Below are positions 26,070 through 36,153 of a stretch of 64,000 nucleotides of DNA, in pieces. Position numbers and translations under genes: made by a program. The stretch is from Flavihumibacter sp. UBA7668. Lineage in GTDB: Bacteria > Bacteroidota > Bacteroidia > Chitinophagales > Chitinophagaceae. The notes under the pieces are model-generated. The model worked only from the letters and a program-made list of their open reading frames with translations. It was not told the DNA's origin and did no database searches. The DNA lies in the NCBI RefSeq assembly GCF_002483205.1, contig NZ_DLHM01000007.1:862031-926030 (forward strand). The letters are read 5' to 3'. How positions within the stretch are numbered: position 1 is the first letter of the stretch; every line of letters starts with the position of its first letter.

Positions 26070-28307
26070 ATGACAGGTCGTGCAGCTTTTATGGCTTGGT
26101 TTGTAATTTTTTTATTCTGCAACTCAGTTCAGGCTCAATATACTATTACAGGAAGAATCCTTGCACGCGATACCGACCTGCCTCTCGAAGAAGCCACCAT
26201 TCAGCTTAAATCACAGCATACCCATTCCGGTATTGATGGTCGGTTTACAATAAACAGCAGCCAACCAACCGATACACTTTTCATCACGCATATCGGGTAT
26301 GACCCCAAAAGGATTATCTGGACTAATAACAGCAGTCCGCTTACCATACATCTCTTAACCGCTCCCGTTCAATTAAGCCAGGTTGTAGTAAATGATAGCA
26401 GACGTGCCATCCAACAGGTCATGCAGATCGATCTCAAAACGAACCCCGTAAACTCCGCCCAGGATATTCTCAGAAAAGTTCCCGGATTATTCATTGGTCA
26501 GCATGCAGGCGGTGGTAAGGCTGAACAGATTTTTCTACGCGGGTTTGATATCGATCATGGAACTGATATCAGAATCACCACGGATGGAATGCCGGTAAAT
26601 ATGGTCAGCCATGCACATGGACAGGGGTATGCGGATCTTCATTATCTGATTCCGGAAACCATCAAAGATATCCAGTTTGGCAAGGGATCCTATTATGCGG
26701 AAGAAGGCGACTTTACCACGGCGGGATATGTGAACTTCACCACCTTCAACCGGCTGGATCGCAACCTCCTGAAACTGGAAGCGGGACAATTCAATACCCT
26801 CCGCACGGTTGGCATGTTCAATCTGTTTGAAAAAACCGGAGAGAATGCCAGTAATGCCTATATCGCAGGTGAATATCAATTTTCCAATGGCCCCTTTGAA
26901 GCAAAACAAAACTTCAACCGATTGAATTTCCTTGCAAAATACAACACACAGATAGGACAGCACTCCAACCTGCAAATAGTTGGGTCTGCTTTTAATTCCA
27001 AATGGGATGCATCCGGACAAATCCCCGATCGTGCTGTAAAAAGCGGACTCATCACCCGTTGGGGAGCCATCGATGCAACAGAAGGCGGAACAACCTCCCG
27101 CACTAATATTGCTGCCAAATACCGGAGTAAAATCAGCGCTACAGAAGACTGGCTATCCAATTTCTATTTCAGTCAGTATGATTTCAGTCTGTTTTCCAAT
27201 TTTACTTTTTTCCTGGAGGATCCCGTTAATGGCGATCAGATTCACCAATCCGAAAAAAGAAAAATTTACGGCATGGATCATCGTTATACCAAACAGGTTT
27301 TGGGGAATCATTCAGACTGGATTCTGACAGCAGGCATGGGACTTCGACATGACGCGGTAAGAGATATTCAGTTGAGCCATACCCTCCAGCGAAAAGAAGT
27401 GCTGGAATATTTTGCACTCGGAGATGTAGATCAGACCAATGCCTCCCTGTATGGTTCAGCAGAGTGGAGAAAAGGGCATTGGAAACTAATTCCGGGTATT
27501 CGTATAGATCATTTTATTTTCAATTATGTTGATAAACTCCAACCGGTTTATAGTACCCAGTCTGCACAGAAAACCATGCTGAGTCCTAAATTAAACCTGG
27601 TATATACGCCACATGCTAACTGGCAAGGCTACCTGAAAATGGGGAAAGGCTTTCATTCCAATGATACAAGGGTAGTAGTAGCACAGGAAGGAAGAGAGAT
27701 TCTCCCTGCTACCTATGGGGCTGATCTTGGTGCTATTATCAAAGTTCATCCAAAACTGCTCCTGCAACCTGCCATCTGGTTTCTTTATATGGAACAGGAA
27801 TTTGTATATGTTGGAGATGCTGCGATTGTTGAACCGTCTGGTAAAACCAGAAGACTGGGGGCTGAACTGGGAATCCGATACCAGCCAACCAACTGGCTTT
27901 ATTTGGATGCTGACATCAACTATGCCAAAGCAAGGGCAATTGAAGAAGATAAGGAAGCAGATTTTATTCCGCTGGCACCGGATCTTACCAGTACCGGAGG
28001 TATTTCAGTAAAACCAATCAAACGGCTCGATATCAACTGGCGCTATCGTTATATGAAAGATCGTCCGGCTAATGAAGACAATTCCATTCAGGCACAGGGT
28101 TATTTTGTAAATGATCTCCTGATTAATTATACCCGAACCAAATGGGCGCTGGGGTTACAGATTGAAAACCTGTTTGATACAGAGTGGAGAGAAGCCCAGT
28201 TTGATACGGAATCGCGCCTGCAAAATGAAGCCAACCCGGTTTCTGAAATTCACTATACACCTGGCACACCTTTCTTTGCCCGGATTAAATGGAGCTTGTT
28301 TTTTTGA
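26070..28307 (+). CDS. TonB-dependent receptor with carboxypeptidase-like N-domain
   Basis: A 745-residue outer-membrane receptor: signal peptide (ending VQAQ), carboxypeptidase-like regulatory domain (about 25-110), plug with DILRKVPGLFIGQHAGGGKAEQIFLRGFDIDHG, then a barrel ending FFARIKWSLFF. The plug carries MPVNMVSHAHGQGYADLHYL, a His-rich motif of one TonB-receptor subgroup; whether it signals metal transport is not known to me. No SusD partner follows, so it is a conventional receptor for a small ligand. Confidence 0.9.
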   Translation: MTGRAAFMAWFVIFLFCNSVQAQYTITGRILARDTDLPLEEATIQLKSQHTHSGIDGRFTINSSQPTDTLFITHIGYDPKRIIWTNNSSPLTIHLLTAPVQLSQVVVNDSRRAIQQVMQIDLKTNPVNSAQDILRKVPGLFIGQHAGGGKAEQIFLRGFDIDHGTDIRITTDGMPVNMVSHAHGQGYADLHYLIPETIKDIQFGKGSYYAEEGDFTTAGYVNFTTFNRLDRNLLKLEAGQFNTLRTVGMFNLFEKTGENASNAYIAGEYQFSNGPFEAKQNFNRLNFLAKYNTQIGQHSNLQIVGSAFNSKWDASGQIPDRAVKSGLITRWGAIDATEGGTTSRTNIAAKYRSKISATEDWLSNFYFSQYDFSLFSNFTFFLEDPVNGDQIHQSEKRKIYGMDHRYTKQVLGNHSDWILTAGMGLRHDAVRDIQLSHTLQRKEVLEYFALGDVDQTNASLYGSAEWRKGHWKLIPGIRIDHFIFNYVDKLQPVYSTQSAQKTMLSPKLNLVYTPHANWQGYLKMGKGFHSNDTRVVVAQEGREILPATYGADLGAIIKVHPKLLLQPAIWFLYMEQEFVYVGDAAIVEPSGKTRRLGAELGIRYQPTNWLYLDADINYAKARAIEEDKEADFIPLAPDLTSTGGISVKPIKRLDINWRYRYMKDRPANEDNSIQAQGYFVNDLLINYTRTKWALGLQIENLFDTEWREAQFDTESRLQNEANPVSEIHYTPGTPFFARIKWSLFF

Positions 28308-28330
28308 TTAACTTCAGGAAAATAACCACC

Positions 28331-28675
28331 ATGAATTTTCTAACCCGATTGCTGATTACCGCGCTGGTTGCATTTGGACTTTCCTACCTGCTACCCGGCG
28401 TGCATATGGATTCCTTTATAGCAGCACTTATTCTTGCACTGGTGCTTGCCTTATTGAATACACTTGTAAAACCTATATTGGTAATTCTAACCTTTCCAAT
28501 CACCATCATCACACTGGGTTTGTTTCTGCTGGTTATCAATGCAGTCATTATTTTACTGGCAGCCAAATTGGTAGGCGGATTTAAGGTGGATGGGTTCTGG
28601 TGGGCACTTCTTTTCAGCATATTACTTTCTGTAACCAGTTCACTGCTCCAGGGAACCGACGATCGTAAATCCTAG
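28331..28675 (+). CDS. Holin-superfamily-IV-like four-helix membrane protein
   Basis: A 114-residue protein of four hydrophobic helices. FLTRLLITALVAFGLSYLLPGVHMDSF, ALLNTLVKPILVILTFPITIITLGLFLLVINA and the WWALLFSILLS end are typical of the family annotated as mycobacterial-type four-TM phage holin. Chromosomal copies are common in Bacteroidota and there are no phage genes here, so a general membrane role is more likely. ATG 28331 is preferred over the frame start at 28289, which overlaps the TonB receptor gene. Confidence 0.87.
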   Translation: MNFLTRLLITALVAFGLSYLLPGVHMDSFIAALILALVLALLNTLVKPILVILTFPITIITLGLFLLVINAVIILLAAKLVGGFKVDGFWWALLFSILLSVTSSLLQGTDDRKS

Positions 28676-28678
28676 TTT

Positions 28679-30676
28679 ATGCAATTTGATCCCAGGGACC
28701 TTACCCATGAAGAATTACTGCGGTTTTACAAAGCGATCCTACGCCCACGCATGATCGAAGAAAAAATGCTGCTTTTGCTTCGGCAGGGAAAAATAAGTAA
28801 ATGGTTCAGTGGTATCGGGCAGGAAGCCATTTCTGTAGGAGCAACACTTGCCCTTCAATCAGATGAATGGATAATGCCCCTGCATCGAAACCTGGGTGTG
28901 TTCACGACAAGAGAAATGCCGCTTCATAAATTATTCATGCAATGGCAGGGACAGAAAGAAGGATATAGCAAGGGCAGAGAGCGAAGCTTTCATTTTGGTT
29001 CAAAAGAACATCATATATGTGGAATGATTTCGCACCTCGGCCCCCAGTTAAGCATCGCAGATGGTGTTGCATTGGCGCATAGTCTTCGGAAGGAGAATAA
29101 ACTAAGCCTCAGTTTTACAGGAGATGGAGGAACAAGCGAAGGAGATTTCCATGAGGCACTGAATGTTGCAGCGGTCTGGAATCTTCCGGTAATTTTTATT
29201 ATTGAAAACAATGGATATGGGCTTAGTACCCCGGTTCAGGAACAATACCGTTGTGAAAGTCTGGTGCAACGGGCGAAAGGCTATGGCATGGAAGGGGTTT
29301 GTATTGATGGAAATAATCTGCTTACCGTTTATGATACCATAAAAGGCGTGCGTGATTATTGTATCAGAGAACAAAAACCTTACCTGATTGAATGCATGAC
29401 TTTCCGCATGCGGGGACATGAAGAAGCCAGTGGTACGAAATATGTGCCTCCTGAATTATTTACCCAATGGGCTGAAAAAGATCCCGTTAAGAAATATGAA
29501 GGATGGTTGTTGTTGCAGGGAATCCTTACCTATTCCGTAATGGAGCAAATGAAAGCAGCCATTAAGGATGAAATTGAACAGGAATTACAGTTGGCTGCAA
29601 CGGCTGAACCTCTAATTCCTAATACGGAAGAAGAGCTGGCAGATGTATATGCATCTGTTGAGCCTTCACAGGAAGCTGCCACCAATGACACTGGGGCTTC
29701 TTTATTTTCTACCAAATCCATCCGTTATATCGATGCTATTAAAGAAGGCCTGCAGGAAGGAATGCGAAAATTTCCCAACCTCATTTTAATGGGGCAGGAT
29801 ATTGCAGCATATGGTGGTGCGTTTAAAATAACGGAGGGATTTGTGGATGAATTTGGACGAGACCGTGTCCGTAATACGCCTCTTTGCGAAAGTGCCATAC
29901 TCGGTACTGCTTTGGGTTTATCACTCGAAGGATTCAAATCAATGGTTGAAATGCAATTTGCAGATTTTGTCAGTGTCGGCTTGAACCAGATTGTCAACAA
30001 TCTCGCTAAACTTCATTATCGCTGGGGACAGGCAGCTGATGTGGTGGTTCGTTTACCTACAGGCGCTGGAGTGGGGGCCGGTCCTTTTCACAGTCAGAGT
30101 AACGAAGCCTGGTTTACACATACACCCGGATTAAAAGTGATTTATCCATCTTCTCCGGAAGATGCAAAAGGTTTGTTGCTGGCAGCATTAGCCGATCCCA
30201 ATCCCGTCCTGTTTTTCGAACACAAAGCTCTGTACCGGAGTATCAGCGGTGAAGTTCCGGAAGGATATTATACCATTCCGATCGGGAAAGCACGTACTAT
30301 TAGGGAGGGAACCGATATCAGTATCATCACTTATGGTGCAGGTGTACACTGGGCAATGGAGTATACCTTACAACACCCTGAAATCAGTGTGGATATTCTT
30401 GATTTGCGTAGTTTGTTACCACTTGATTATGCAGCTATCCGGAATTCGGTTAGTCGTACGGGTAAGGTGATGGTATTACATGAAGACACACTGACAGGTG
30501 GTATAGGCGGAGAGATTAGTGCCTGGATTGGGGAACATTGTTTTGAATTATTGGATGCTCCGGTAGTAAGGTGTGCATCACTTGATTCACCGGTGCCTTT
30601 TAATGGAGAACTGGAAAAGAATTTTCTTGCAAAATCGAGATTGGCTACAACGGTTGATCGTCTGATGCGGTACTGA
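28679..30676 (+). CDS. 2-oxoacid dehydrogenase E1, fused alpha and beta subunits
   Basis: A 665-residue thiamine-diphosphate enzyme combining E1-alpha (about 1-330) and E1-beta (about 345-665). The TPP motif GDGGTSEGDFHEALN ... IIENN lies near residues 147-175. In the beta part FADFVSVGLNQIVNN and RLPTGAGVGAGPFHSQSNEA are visible. Fused E1 proteins in Bacteroidota are usually annotated as branched-chain 2-oxoacid dehydrogenase. E2 and E3 are not in this window. The end overlaps the convergent ABC transporter gene by 32 bp. Confidence 0.93.
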   Translation: MQFDPRDLTHEELLRFYKAILRPRMIEEKMLLLLRQGKISKWFSGIGQEAISVGATLALQSDEWIMPLHRNLGVFTTREMPLHKLFMQWQGQKEGYSKGRERSFHFGSKEHHICGMISHLGPQLSIADGVALAHSLRKENKLSLSFTGDGGTSEGDFHEALNVAAVWNLPVIFIIENNGYGLSTPVQEQYRCESLVQRAKGYGMEGVCIDGNNLLTVYDTIKGVRDYCIREQKPYLIECMTFRMRGHEEASGTKYVPPELFTQWAEKDPVKKYEGWLLLQGILTYSVMEQMKAAIKDEIEQELQLAATAEPLIPNTEEELADVYASVEPSQEAATNDTGASLFSTKSIRYIDAIKEGLQEGMRKFPNLILMGQDIAAYGGAFKITEGFVDEFGRDRVRNTPLCESAILGTALGLSLEGFKSMVEMQFADFVSVGLNQIVNNLAKLHYRWGQAADVVVRLPTGAGVGAGPFHSQSNEAWFTHTPGLKVIYPSSPEDAKGLLLAALADPNPVLFFEHKALYRSISGEVPEGYYTIPIGKARTIREGTDISIITYGAGVHWAMEYTLQHPEISVDILDLRSLLPLDYAAIRNSVSRTGKVMVLHEDTLTGGIGGEISAWIGEHCFELLDAPVVRCASLDSPVPFNGELEKNFLAKSRLATTVDRLMRY

Positions 30677-32465
30677 TTTCCTCCGTATCAAAATCGGGTT
30701 TGGCAGGCGGACTTACCACCAATGGATCTCTTTCTCCAATTTGCTGGCGCCACATAGCATAATAAAGCCCTTTCTGTTCCAACAATTCATGGTGTTTTCC
30801 CTGTTCTGTAATTCTTCCTTTTTCCAGCACAAAGATGGTATCTGCATGCATTATTGTAGAGAGACGGTGTGCAATCAGAATAGTCATCTGTTTATTGGAA
30901 GCAGAAATTTCCCTTATGGTATCGGTTATTTCTTCTTCCGTAATGGAGTCCAGTGCGGATGTAGCTTCATCAAAAATTAGTAAACGAGGTTCGCGCAGTA
31001 ATGCCCGTGCGATGGCAAGTCGTTGTTTTTCCCCGCCCGATACCCGCTTTCCACCTTCTCCCAGCACAGTATCCAGTCCTTTTTGTGAATAGGCCACCAG
31101 ATTGGCGCAGGAAGCTTTTTCCATAGCAGCATAAATCTGTTCATCGGTTGCATCCGGTTTTACAAAGAGCATATTGTCACGGATTGTGCCGGAGAACATC
31201 TGCGTTTCCTGTGTTACAAAACCCAGTTGCCGGCGTACCCGGTTATACCGTAATTGCCTGACCGAAATTCCATCTATCCGGATATCTCCTTCAACCGGCG
31301 AATAGAGTCCTACGAGTAGTTTCACCAGGGTTGATTTGCCAGAACCGGATGGACCAACAAATGCAATGGTTTGCCCGAGTCCGACTTTAAAACTTATATT
31401 GTCAACTGCATTCTGAATGGCTTTTTTATGCCGGAAACTTACTTTATCAAACTCCAGGTGTTCGATGGCGTTGATATCCACCGGTTCCTCCGGGCGGTAT
31501 TCCGGCTCTTTCATCATCAGCTGATTAAAAACCTGAAGGGAAGCTTCTGCCTCGCGGTATTGCAGAATAATATTGCCCAGATCCTGCAGAGGACCAATGA
31601 TGGCAGTGGAAATAAATTGCATGGAGATTAACTCTCCGGTTGTTAGTACATTCCGAAAAATCAGCCAGAGCAGAATAAAAAGAATAGACTGTTTCAGCAG
31701 GTTTAGTGTAGTTCCCTGAAGAAAGGATAAGCTTCTCACTTTCCGGTTTTTCATCATTTCCAACTCAAAAATTTGCTGGGTTTTCTCGCGGAGGCGCCTG
31801 ATTTCAGAATACGTGAGTCCAAGGCTTTTAACCAGTTCTATATTTCGGATAGATTCCGTAATGCTGCCACTCATGATATTGGTTTGCCGCACCACCTGTC
31901 GCTGAATTGTTTTTATTTTTCGGCTAAGCAGGGAGGTTAGTCCGCCCAGAAGTAAAACACCAATCAGAAAAACCGGAATAAGGGCCCAGTGTTTGGTTAC
32001 GGCATACCAGATCAGAAATCCCATCCCAACAAAAGTGGAGAATAGAATATTGATAAAGGAATTGATAAAACGTTCTGTATCAGTGCGCACTTTCTGCAAT
32101 TTGGACAGGGTTTCACCGCTGCTTTGGTCTTCGAATCCGTCGTAGGGAAGGCGAAGTGTTTGGCGTAAGCCATCATTAAAAATCTGCATGCCGAATTTCT
32201 GTACCACCAATCGAACTACATAATCCTTGAATGTGGCAGCAATACGTGCCAATAAAGCCACCCCAATTGCTATCAACAATAACCAGATCACCCCGTTTGT
32301 GCGCTCTTTTTCAGAAAGATTTGCCGGATTCAGTGCATAGGTATCAATCACCTTTCCGAATAGTACCGGATCGTACAGGGCCAGCACCTGAGCCAGCGCA
32401 GCCAGGCCGAGCGCCAGAAAAACCCAGCCCCTATAGGGTTGGAGGTACTTCCATAATATTTTCAT
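30645..32465 (-). CDS. ABC exporter, fused membrane and ATPase domains
   Basis: A 606-residue half-transporter. Six transmembrane helices (about 15-310) are followed by the nucleotide-binding domain with Walker A GPSGSGKST, Q-loop GFVTQETQMFSG, signature VSGGEKQRLAIARALL, Walker B LLIFDEATSALD and H-loop AHRLST. This is the MsbA/LmrA-like exporter type, probably working as a homodimer; substrate unknown. The start lies 1 bp after the stop of the dipeptidase gene, so these two are cotranscribed. Confidence 0.94.
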   Translation of the reverse strand: MKILWKYLQPYRGWVFLALGLAALAQVLALYDPVLFGKVIDTYALNPANLSEKERTNGVIWLLLIAIGVALLARIAATFKDYVVRLVVQKFGMQIFNDGLRQTLRLPYDGFEDQSSGETLSKLQKVRTDTERFINSFINILFSTFVGMGFLIWYAVTKHWALIPVFLIGVLLLGGLTSLLSRKIKTIQRQVVRQTNIMSGSITESIRNIELVKSLGLTYSEIRRLREKTQQIFELEMMKNRKVRSLSFLQGTTLNLLKQSILFILLWLIFRNVLTTGELISMQFISTAIIGPLQDLGNIILQYREAEASLQVFNQLMMKEPEYRPEEPVDINAIEHLEFDKVSFRHKKAIQNAVDNISFKVGLGQTIAFVGPSGSGKSTLVKLLVGLYSPVEGDIRIDGISVRQLRYNRVRRQLGFVTQETQMFSGTIRDNMLFVKPDATDEQIYAAMEKASCANLVAYSQKGLDTVLGEGGKRVSGGEKQRLAIARALLREPRLLIFDEATSALDSITEEEITDTIREISASNKQMTILIAHRLSTIMHADTIFVLEKGRITEQGKHHELLEQKGLYYAMWRQQIGERDPLVVSPPAKPDFDTEEISTASDDQPL

Positions 32466-32466
32466 T

Positions 32467-33663
32467 TCATTTACTTACGGCTTTGAATACCCGAATAAAG
32501 TTGCCACCGAGAATTTTACGGATATCTTTTTTGCTGTAACCTCTTACCAATAAAGCGGAGGTTATATTCGGCATATCTTCCACGCCGTCCAAATCCTGAG
32601 GAGCAAGTTCTATGCCATCGAAATCAGAGCCAAGGCCAACATGATCTACCCCTATCATGCGCACAATATAATCGAGGTGATCGAGTAAAAGATTCATGGA
32701 AGGTCGCAATGCTTCCGCTTCTTCCGGAAATCTGGCAGTAAGGTACCCATCAATTTCATAATCTGGCAGCTTTTGCTGAACCAATGAATCGATGATGTCC
32801 TTATGCCGGTTAATGAATGCTGCTTTATTTTTGTTATAAGTGCTATCAAGAAAGCCGGCATAAAAATTAAGAAAAATTACACCACCGTTTTTACCAATTG
32901 CTTTTATCTGATCGTCTTTCAGATTACGTGGAAGCGGACAAATAGCATGAACACAACTATGTGATGCAATTACCGGTTTTGTTGATACAGCGATTGCATC
33001 ATAGAAACTTTGCTCGCCCACATGACTCAGGTCTACCATCATACCCAGTTCATTCATCCGGCGAATTACCTGTTTTCCAAACTCATTCAGGCCTTTTTTC
33101 TCAATATTGCTGGGTTGCTGGTTATCGAGATAGGATTCATCCCAGGCTGAACTTGCCCAGGAAGTGGAATTATTCCAGGTAAGGGTAAGATAACGGGCAC
33201 CCCGCTTATAAAGACTATCCAGGTATTCCATCTTGTCCTCAATCATATGGCCCCCTTCAACGCCTTTCATGGCGCCCAGCTTTTTTTGTCTCACTGCCTG
33301 GTGCAGATCCTGTAAAGAATTAACCAGCATCATTTTATCCGGATTGCGTGCAGCGATGGCATCAAGTGAATCGATCTCTCTAAGCGCATGATTAAATGCC
33401 GTACCCGGTCCAAAACGCTCATCACAGAAGATGGAAAAGATCTGGATGTCGATACCGCCTCTTCTAAACCGGGCCAGATCACTATGGGTTTTACCGCTCA
33501 GATCCTCTTCGATATTTAAACCTTTCAGCGTTGCACTGGAAAGAACATCGTTGTGTGTATCCACAACAATGCTTCTCTCGTGCAGATTTTTCTGCGCAAT
33601 CAGTCCGGATGGAATTGTGCATCCGACTAAAATTCCCAATAGGAAGGAGCGATAAGAAGACAT
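32467..33663 (-). CDS. Membrane dipeptidase (peptidase M19)
   Basis: A 398-residue exported zinc dipeptidase. Start 33663 gives the signal peptide MSSYRSFLLGILVGC...IAQ; the frame extends 7 codons further. Metal ligands are visible in VVDTHNDVL (HxD), the bridging Glu in KGVEGGHMIED, then SHSCVHAICPLPRNL and the late GLGSDFDGI. The family cleaves dipeptides, including some with D-residues. It may supply or recycle peptides together with the adjacent exporter, but that link is only positional. Confidence 0.94.
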   Translation of the reverse strand: MSSYRSFLLGILVGCTIPSGLIAQKNLHERSIVVDTHNDVLSSATLKGLNIEEDLSGKTHSDLARFRRGGIDIQIFSIFCDERFGPGTAFNHALREIDSLDAIAARNPDKMMLVNSLQDLHQAVRQKKLGAMKGVEGGHMIEDKMEYLDSLYKRGARYLTLTWNNSTSWASSAWDESYLDNQQPSNIEKKGLNEFGKQVIRRMNELGMMVDLSHVGEQSFYDAIAVSTKPVIASHSCVHAICPLPRNLKDDQIKAIGKNGGVIFLNFYAGFLDSTYNKNKAAFINRHKDIIDSLVQQKLPDYEIDGYLTARFPEEAEALRPSMNLLLDHLDYIVRMIGVDHVGLGSDFDGIELAPQDLDGVEDMPNITSALLVRGYSKKDIRKILGGNFIRVFKAVSK

Positions 33664-33829
33664 ATGATGGTTAAATAAACACATTGTAAAAATTATATCA
33701 TCAATATACCGAATCCAGTTGATCGGGCATCCGATCGGTCAGCGATCGGATAAAACTCAAACGAAGAACTGACCTTAATCAGTATTTTCGGAAGGTTTGC
33801 GGGTTATTTTCATTGTTCAAACATAGTAT

Positions 33830-34039
33830 ATGAAAAAGAACATGGGTGGAACTGACCGCCTGATCCGAATTTTGGCAGCCGGTATTTTAGGGTATCTCTA
33901 TTTTTCAGGAATAGTAACCGGAACAACGGGCCTTATTCTTGCCATTGTTGGCGGAGTATTTATCCTGACCAGTTTGGTTGGATTTTGTCCATTGTATACC
34001 ATTTTCGGGTTGAATACCTGCCCAACAAAAAAAGTATAG
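33830..34039 (+). CDS. DUF2892 (YgaP-like) small membrane protein
   Basis: A 69-residue protein beginning MKKNMGGTDRLIRILAAGILGYL, with two hydrophobic helices and the sequence LVGFCPLYTIFGLNTCP. This is the DUF2892 inner-membrane domain, often seen alone or fused to rhodanese. The two cysteines in the CPLYTIFGLNTC end are conserved in the family. It ends 3 bp from a convergent gene. Confidence 0.92.
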   Translation: MKKNMGGTDRLIRILAAGILGYLYFSGIVTGTTGLILAIVGGVFILTSLVGFCPLYTIFGLNTCPTKKV

Positions 34040-34042
34040 GCC

Positions 34043-34582
34043 TTATTCGCTGCCTTTTTCTCCTGTGAACCAGTCTTCTTTGTTTTTAAACAGAACATTG
34101 AAGGTGGTCAATGTGCCATAAATACGGGTGATATACTGTTGCATATTTACCTTGTCTTCATCGGTCAGCACTTTATGTGCATTGATCTGTTGTTCCATTA
34201 CCCGCAGCCGGTCGCGAAGCATTACGATTTTATGAAAAAACACATCGATTGGTACGTCCTTTGGTTTTAGGGAGGAATCACCGGGTTGCAAAATCATGGT
34301 ACCACCTTTCCACCGGTCTCCAAGGGGAACGACCTCGCTAACGCCATTCCATAACCGAAGAATCTTCAGAAGAGATTTTTCTATTTCGGAATGTGTTTCT
34401 ATTTCTTCATTGACATTTTCAGGAATAATTTCTTCCAGTTTAGTATCGTCTTTATCAATTTCCTTTATTCCATGGTGAATGAATGAAATAAGGTAAGTCG
34501 CATAACGAAGTCCGACAATCACACCCGGACCGAACTGTGTGTGTTGAAGGCGTGTGCCAATTCCTAATACAAGTTGTTCCAT
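34043..34582 (-). CDS. Conserved protein with N-terminal SH3/Tudor-like segment
   Basis: A 179-residue cytoplasmic protein. The first 40 residues (GTRLQHTQFGPGVIVGLRYATYLISF) resemble the small beta-barrel found at the C-terminus of UvrD/PcrA helicases, with its H..FG.G.V pattern. An acidic linker and a mostly helical region (VFFHKIVMLRDRLRVMEQQIN) follow. I do not recognise a characterised family. It is 8 bp downstream of the serine hydrolase gene on the same strand. Function unknown. Confidence 0.75.
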   Translation of the reverse strand: MEQLVLGIGTRLQHTQFGPGVIVGLRYATYLISFIHHGIKEIDKDDTKLEEIIPENVNEEIETHSEIEKSLLKILRLWNGVSEVVPLGDRWKGGTMILQPGDSSLKPKDVPIDVFFHKIVMLRDRLRVMEQQINAHKVLTDEDKVNMQQYITRIYGTLTTFNVLFKNKEDWFTGEKGSE

Positions 34583-34590
34583 AATACTTT

Positions 34591-36120
34591 CTATTGTTTA
34601 TAAAATTCGTAGGGGGTAAATTCAATAAAATCAGCTACGGTAACAGTTACAGATTTCACTTTGCCATCAGCAATGGTGAATGGCCATACCTTATTACCGA
34701 ATAATGGATCATTAAAACTGGCAAGAAAACGATGACCACCGAGTGCACCCAGGGTAGCAAATCTTCCGGGATGGTGTTCAAAGCGGGCAACCAGTTGTTC
34801 TTTCTCAACCTGCAATGTCATCTCACCATATATTTCATGTTTGTAAGTCCCGGCAAATTGAGCCAATGCAAGGACCGGTTTAAGTTTTAGCGCGATGGAA
34901 TCACGCTTTGATTTCAAAAAACCGGCCGATCTTTTTTCACTTTGAACCTGTTGTTCAAGTGCCATTGCATTATAGTTTCGAAAAGGAAGTCCGAGGCAGG
35001 CGTCCAGCAATTCCCATTTCATGGCTTCGAAGAATCCGTTTGCGTCGGTATTGGTAAGTACAACGATACCGATTTTTTCTTCTGGTACCAGGGTAAAGCT
35101 GGTTACGAATCCATTTACACCACCGGTGTGTTCCACTAATTTTCGGCCTTCGTATGATTGCAGAAACCAGCCAAGTCCATACAAATAAAAATGAGCACGG
35201 TTATACGGATGTCCGCCACTCCCTAAAATAGAATGCGGCTGCATAGGTGCCTGAACAGCAGATGGTGGAAAAATTCCTTTCCCATCCGGTTCACCATTTG
35301 CCAATAAGGTTTTTGCCCACAGCCCCATATCATATGCGCTGGAAGCGATAGATCCGGCAGGGGCCATATTGTCCAGGTTGCCGTAGGGGATTTTTTTCAA
35401 TATCCCTTCAGCAACCGTGTGCGCTTTGGAAATATTTGGTGCTCCTGCATATTGATTGGAATTTGCAATGGAGTTTTTCATCCCAACCGGTTGAAAAATT
35501 TGGGTGGTGATAAATTCACCGTAGGACATACCACTTGCTTTTTGGATGATTTCACCGGCGATGGCAAATCCTGCATTGGTATATCCCCACCTTGAACGGA
35601 AACCATAATTCGGTTTAAGCATTCCAAATTTCTCTTTCAATTCTGTGTAACTAAGATCTGAGTCAAAATACATGAAGTCTCCCTGGAAGGTTTCATATCC
35701 CATCCGGTGACTGAGCAGGTCGCGGATGGTCAATTCTTTGGTAACCCAGGTATCATAGACCTGGAAATCGGTGATCCATTTTTTCACTTTATCATTAAGC
35801 GAAAGTTTTCCCTGTGCTTCGAGCAGGGCAAGAGCTGTACCGGTGAAGGCCTTGGTATTACTGCCAATACCAAACAGCGTATGTTCATCTACGTTATCTG
35901 ACATACCGGTTTCCTTTGTTCCATATCCCTTAAGTACCAGCCATTCCCCATTTTTAATAACGGCGATTGATACACCTGGTATCTTCCATTGCTTCATTGC
36001 ATTGATTACATATTGATCCAGACTGTCTTTCAGAAAGCTTCGGGAGGTGGATGATTGTGCAAAGTCAGCTGATGAGATCAGCAGGCAGATAAACAGCATC
36101 ATCGATTGAATACGCTTCAT
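34591..36120 (-). CDS. Class C beta-lactamase-like serine hydrolase
   Basis: A 509-residue exported protein (signal peptide ending DFAQ). Active-site motifs are SNTK (Ser87-Lys90), YTN (180-182) and HTGG near residue 328. The last 120 residues (LAQFAGTYKHEIYGEMTLQVE) form a DUF3471-like beta domain. Such proteins are typically D-Ala-specific peptidases or esterases rather than antibiotic-hydrolysing enzymes. It probably acts in the periplasm on peptides or cell-wall fragments; substrate unproven. Confidence 0.9.
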   Translation of the reverse strand: MKRIQSMMLFICLLISSADFAQSSTSRSFLKDSLDQYVINAMKQWKIPGVSIAVIKNGEWLVLKGYGTKETGMSDNVDEHTLFGIGSNTKAFTGTALALLEAQGKLSLNDKVKKWITDFQVYDTWVTKELTIRDLLSHRMGYETFQGDFMYFDSDLSYTELKEKFGMLKPNYGFRSRWGYTNAGFAIAGEIIQKASGMSYGEFITTQIFQPVGMKNSIANSNQYAGAPNISKAHTVAEGILKKIPYGNLDNMAPAGSIASSAYDMGLWAKTLLANGEPDGKGIFPPSAVQAPMQPHSILGSGGHPYNRAHFYLYGLGWFLQSYEGRKLVEHTGGVNGFVTSFTLVPEEKIGIVVLTNTDANGFFEAMKWELLDACLGLPFRNYNAMALEQQVQSEKRSAGFLKSKRDSIALKLKPVLALAQFAGTYKHEIYGEMTLQVEKEQLVARFEHHPGRFATLGALGGHRFLASFNDPLFGNKVWPFTIADGKVKSVTVTVADFIEFTPYEFYKQ

Positions 36121-36153
36121 GTGCGATTGATTTTCGCACTAAAAATAGGGTTA

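Noticed and set aside
28331..28675. Prophage remnant
   Set aside because: The holin-like family is widespread as a chromosomal membrane protein in Bacteroidota and no lysis, capsid or integrase genes accompany it.
34591..36120. Antibiotic-resistance class C beta-lactamase
   Set aside because: The SxxK/YxN/HTG motifs also define peptidases and esterases, and the DUF3471-like C-terminal domain and length favour a peptidase-like role.
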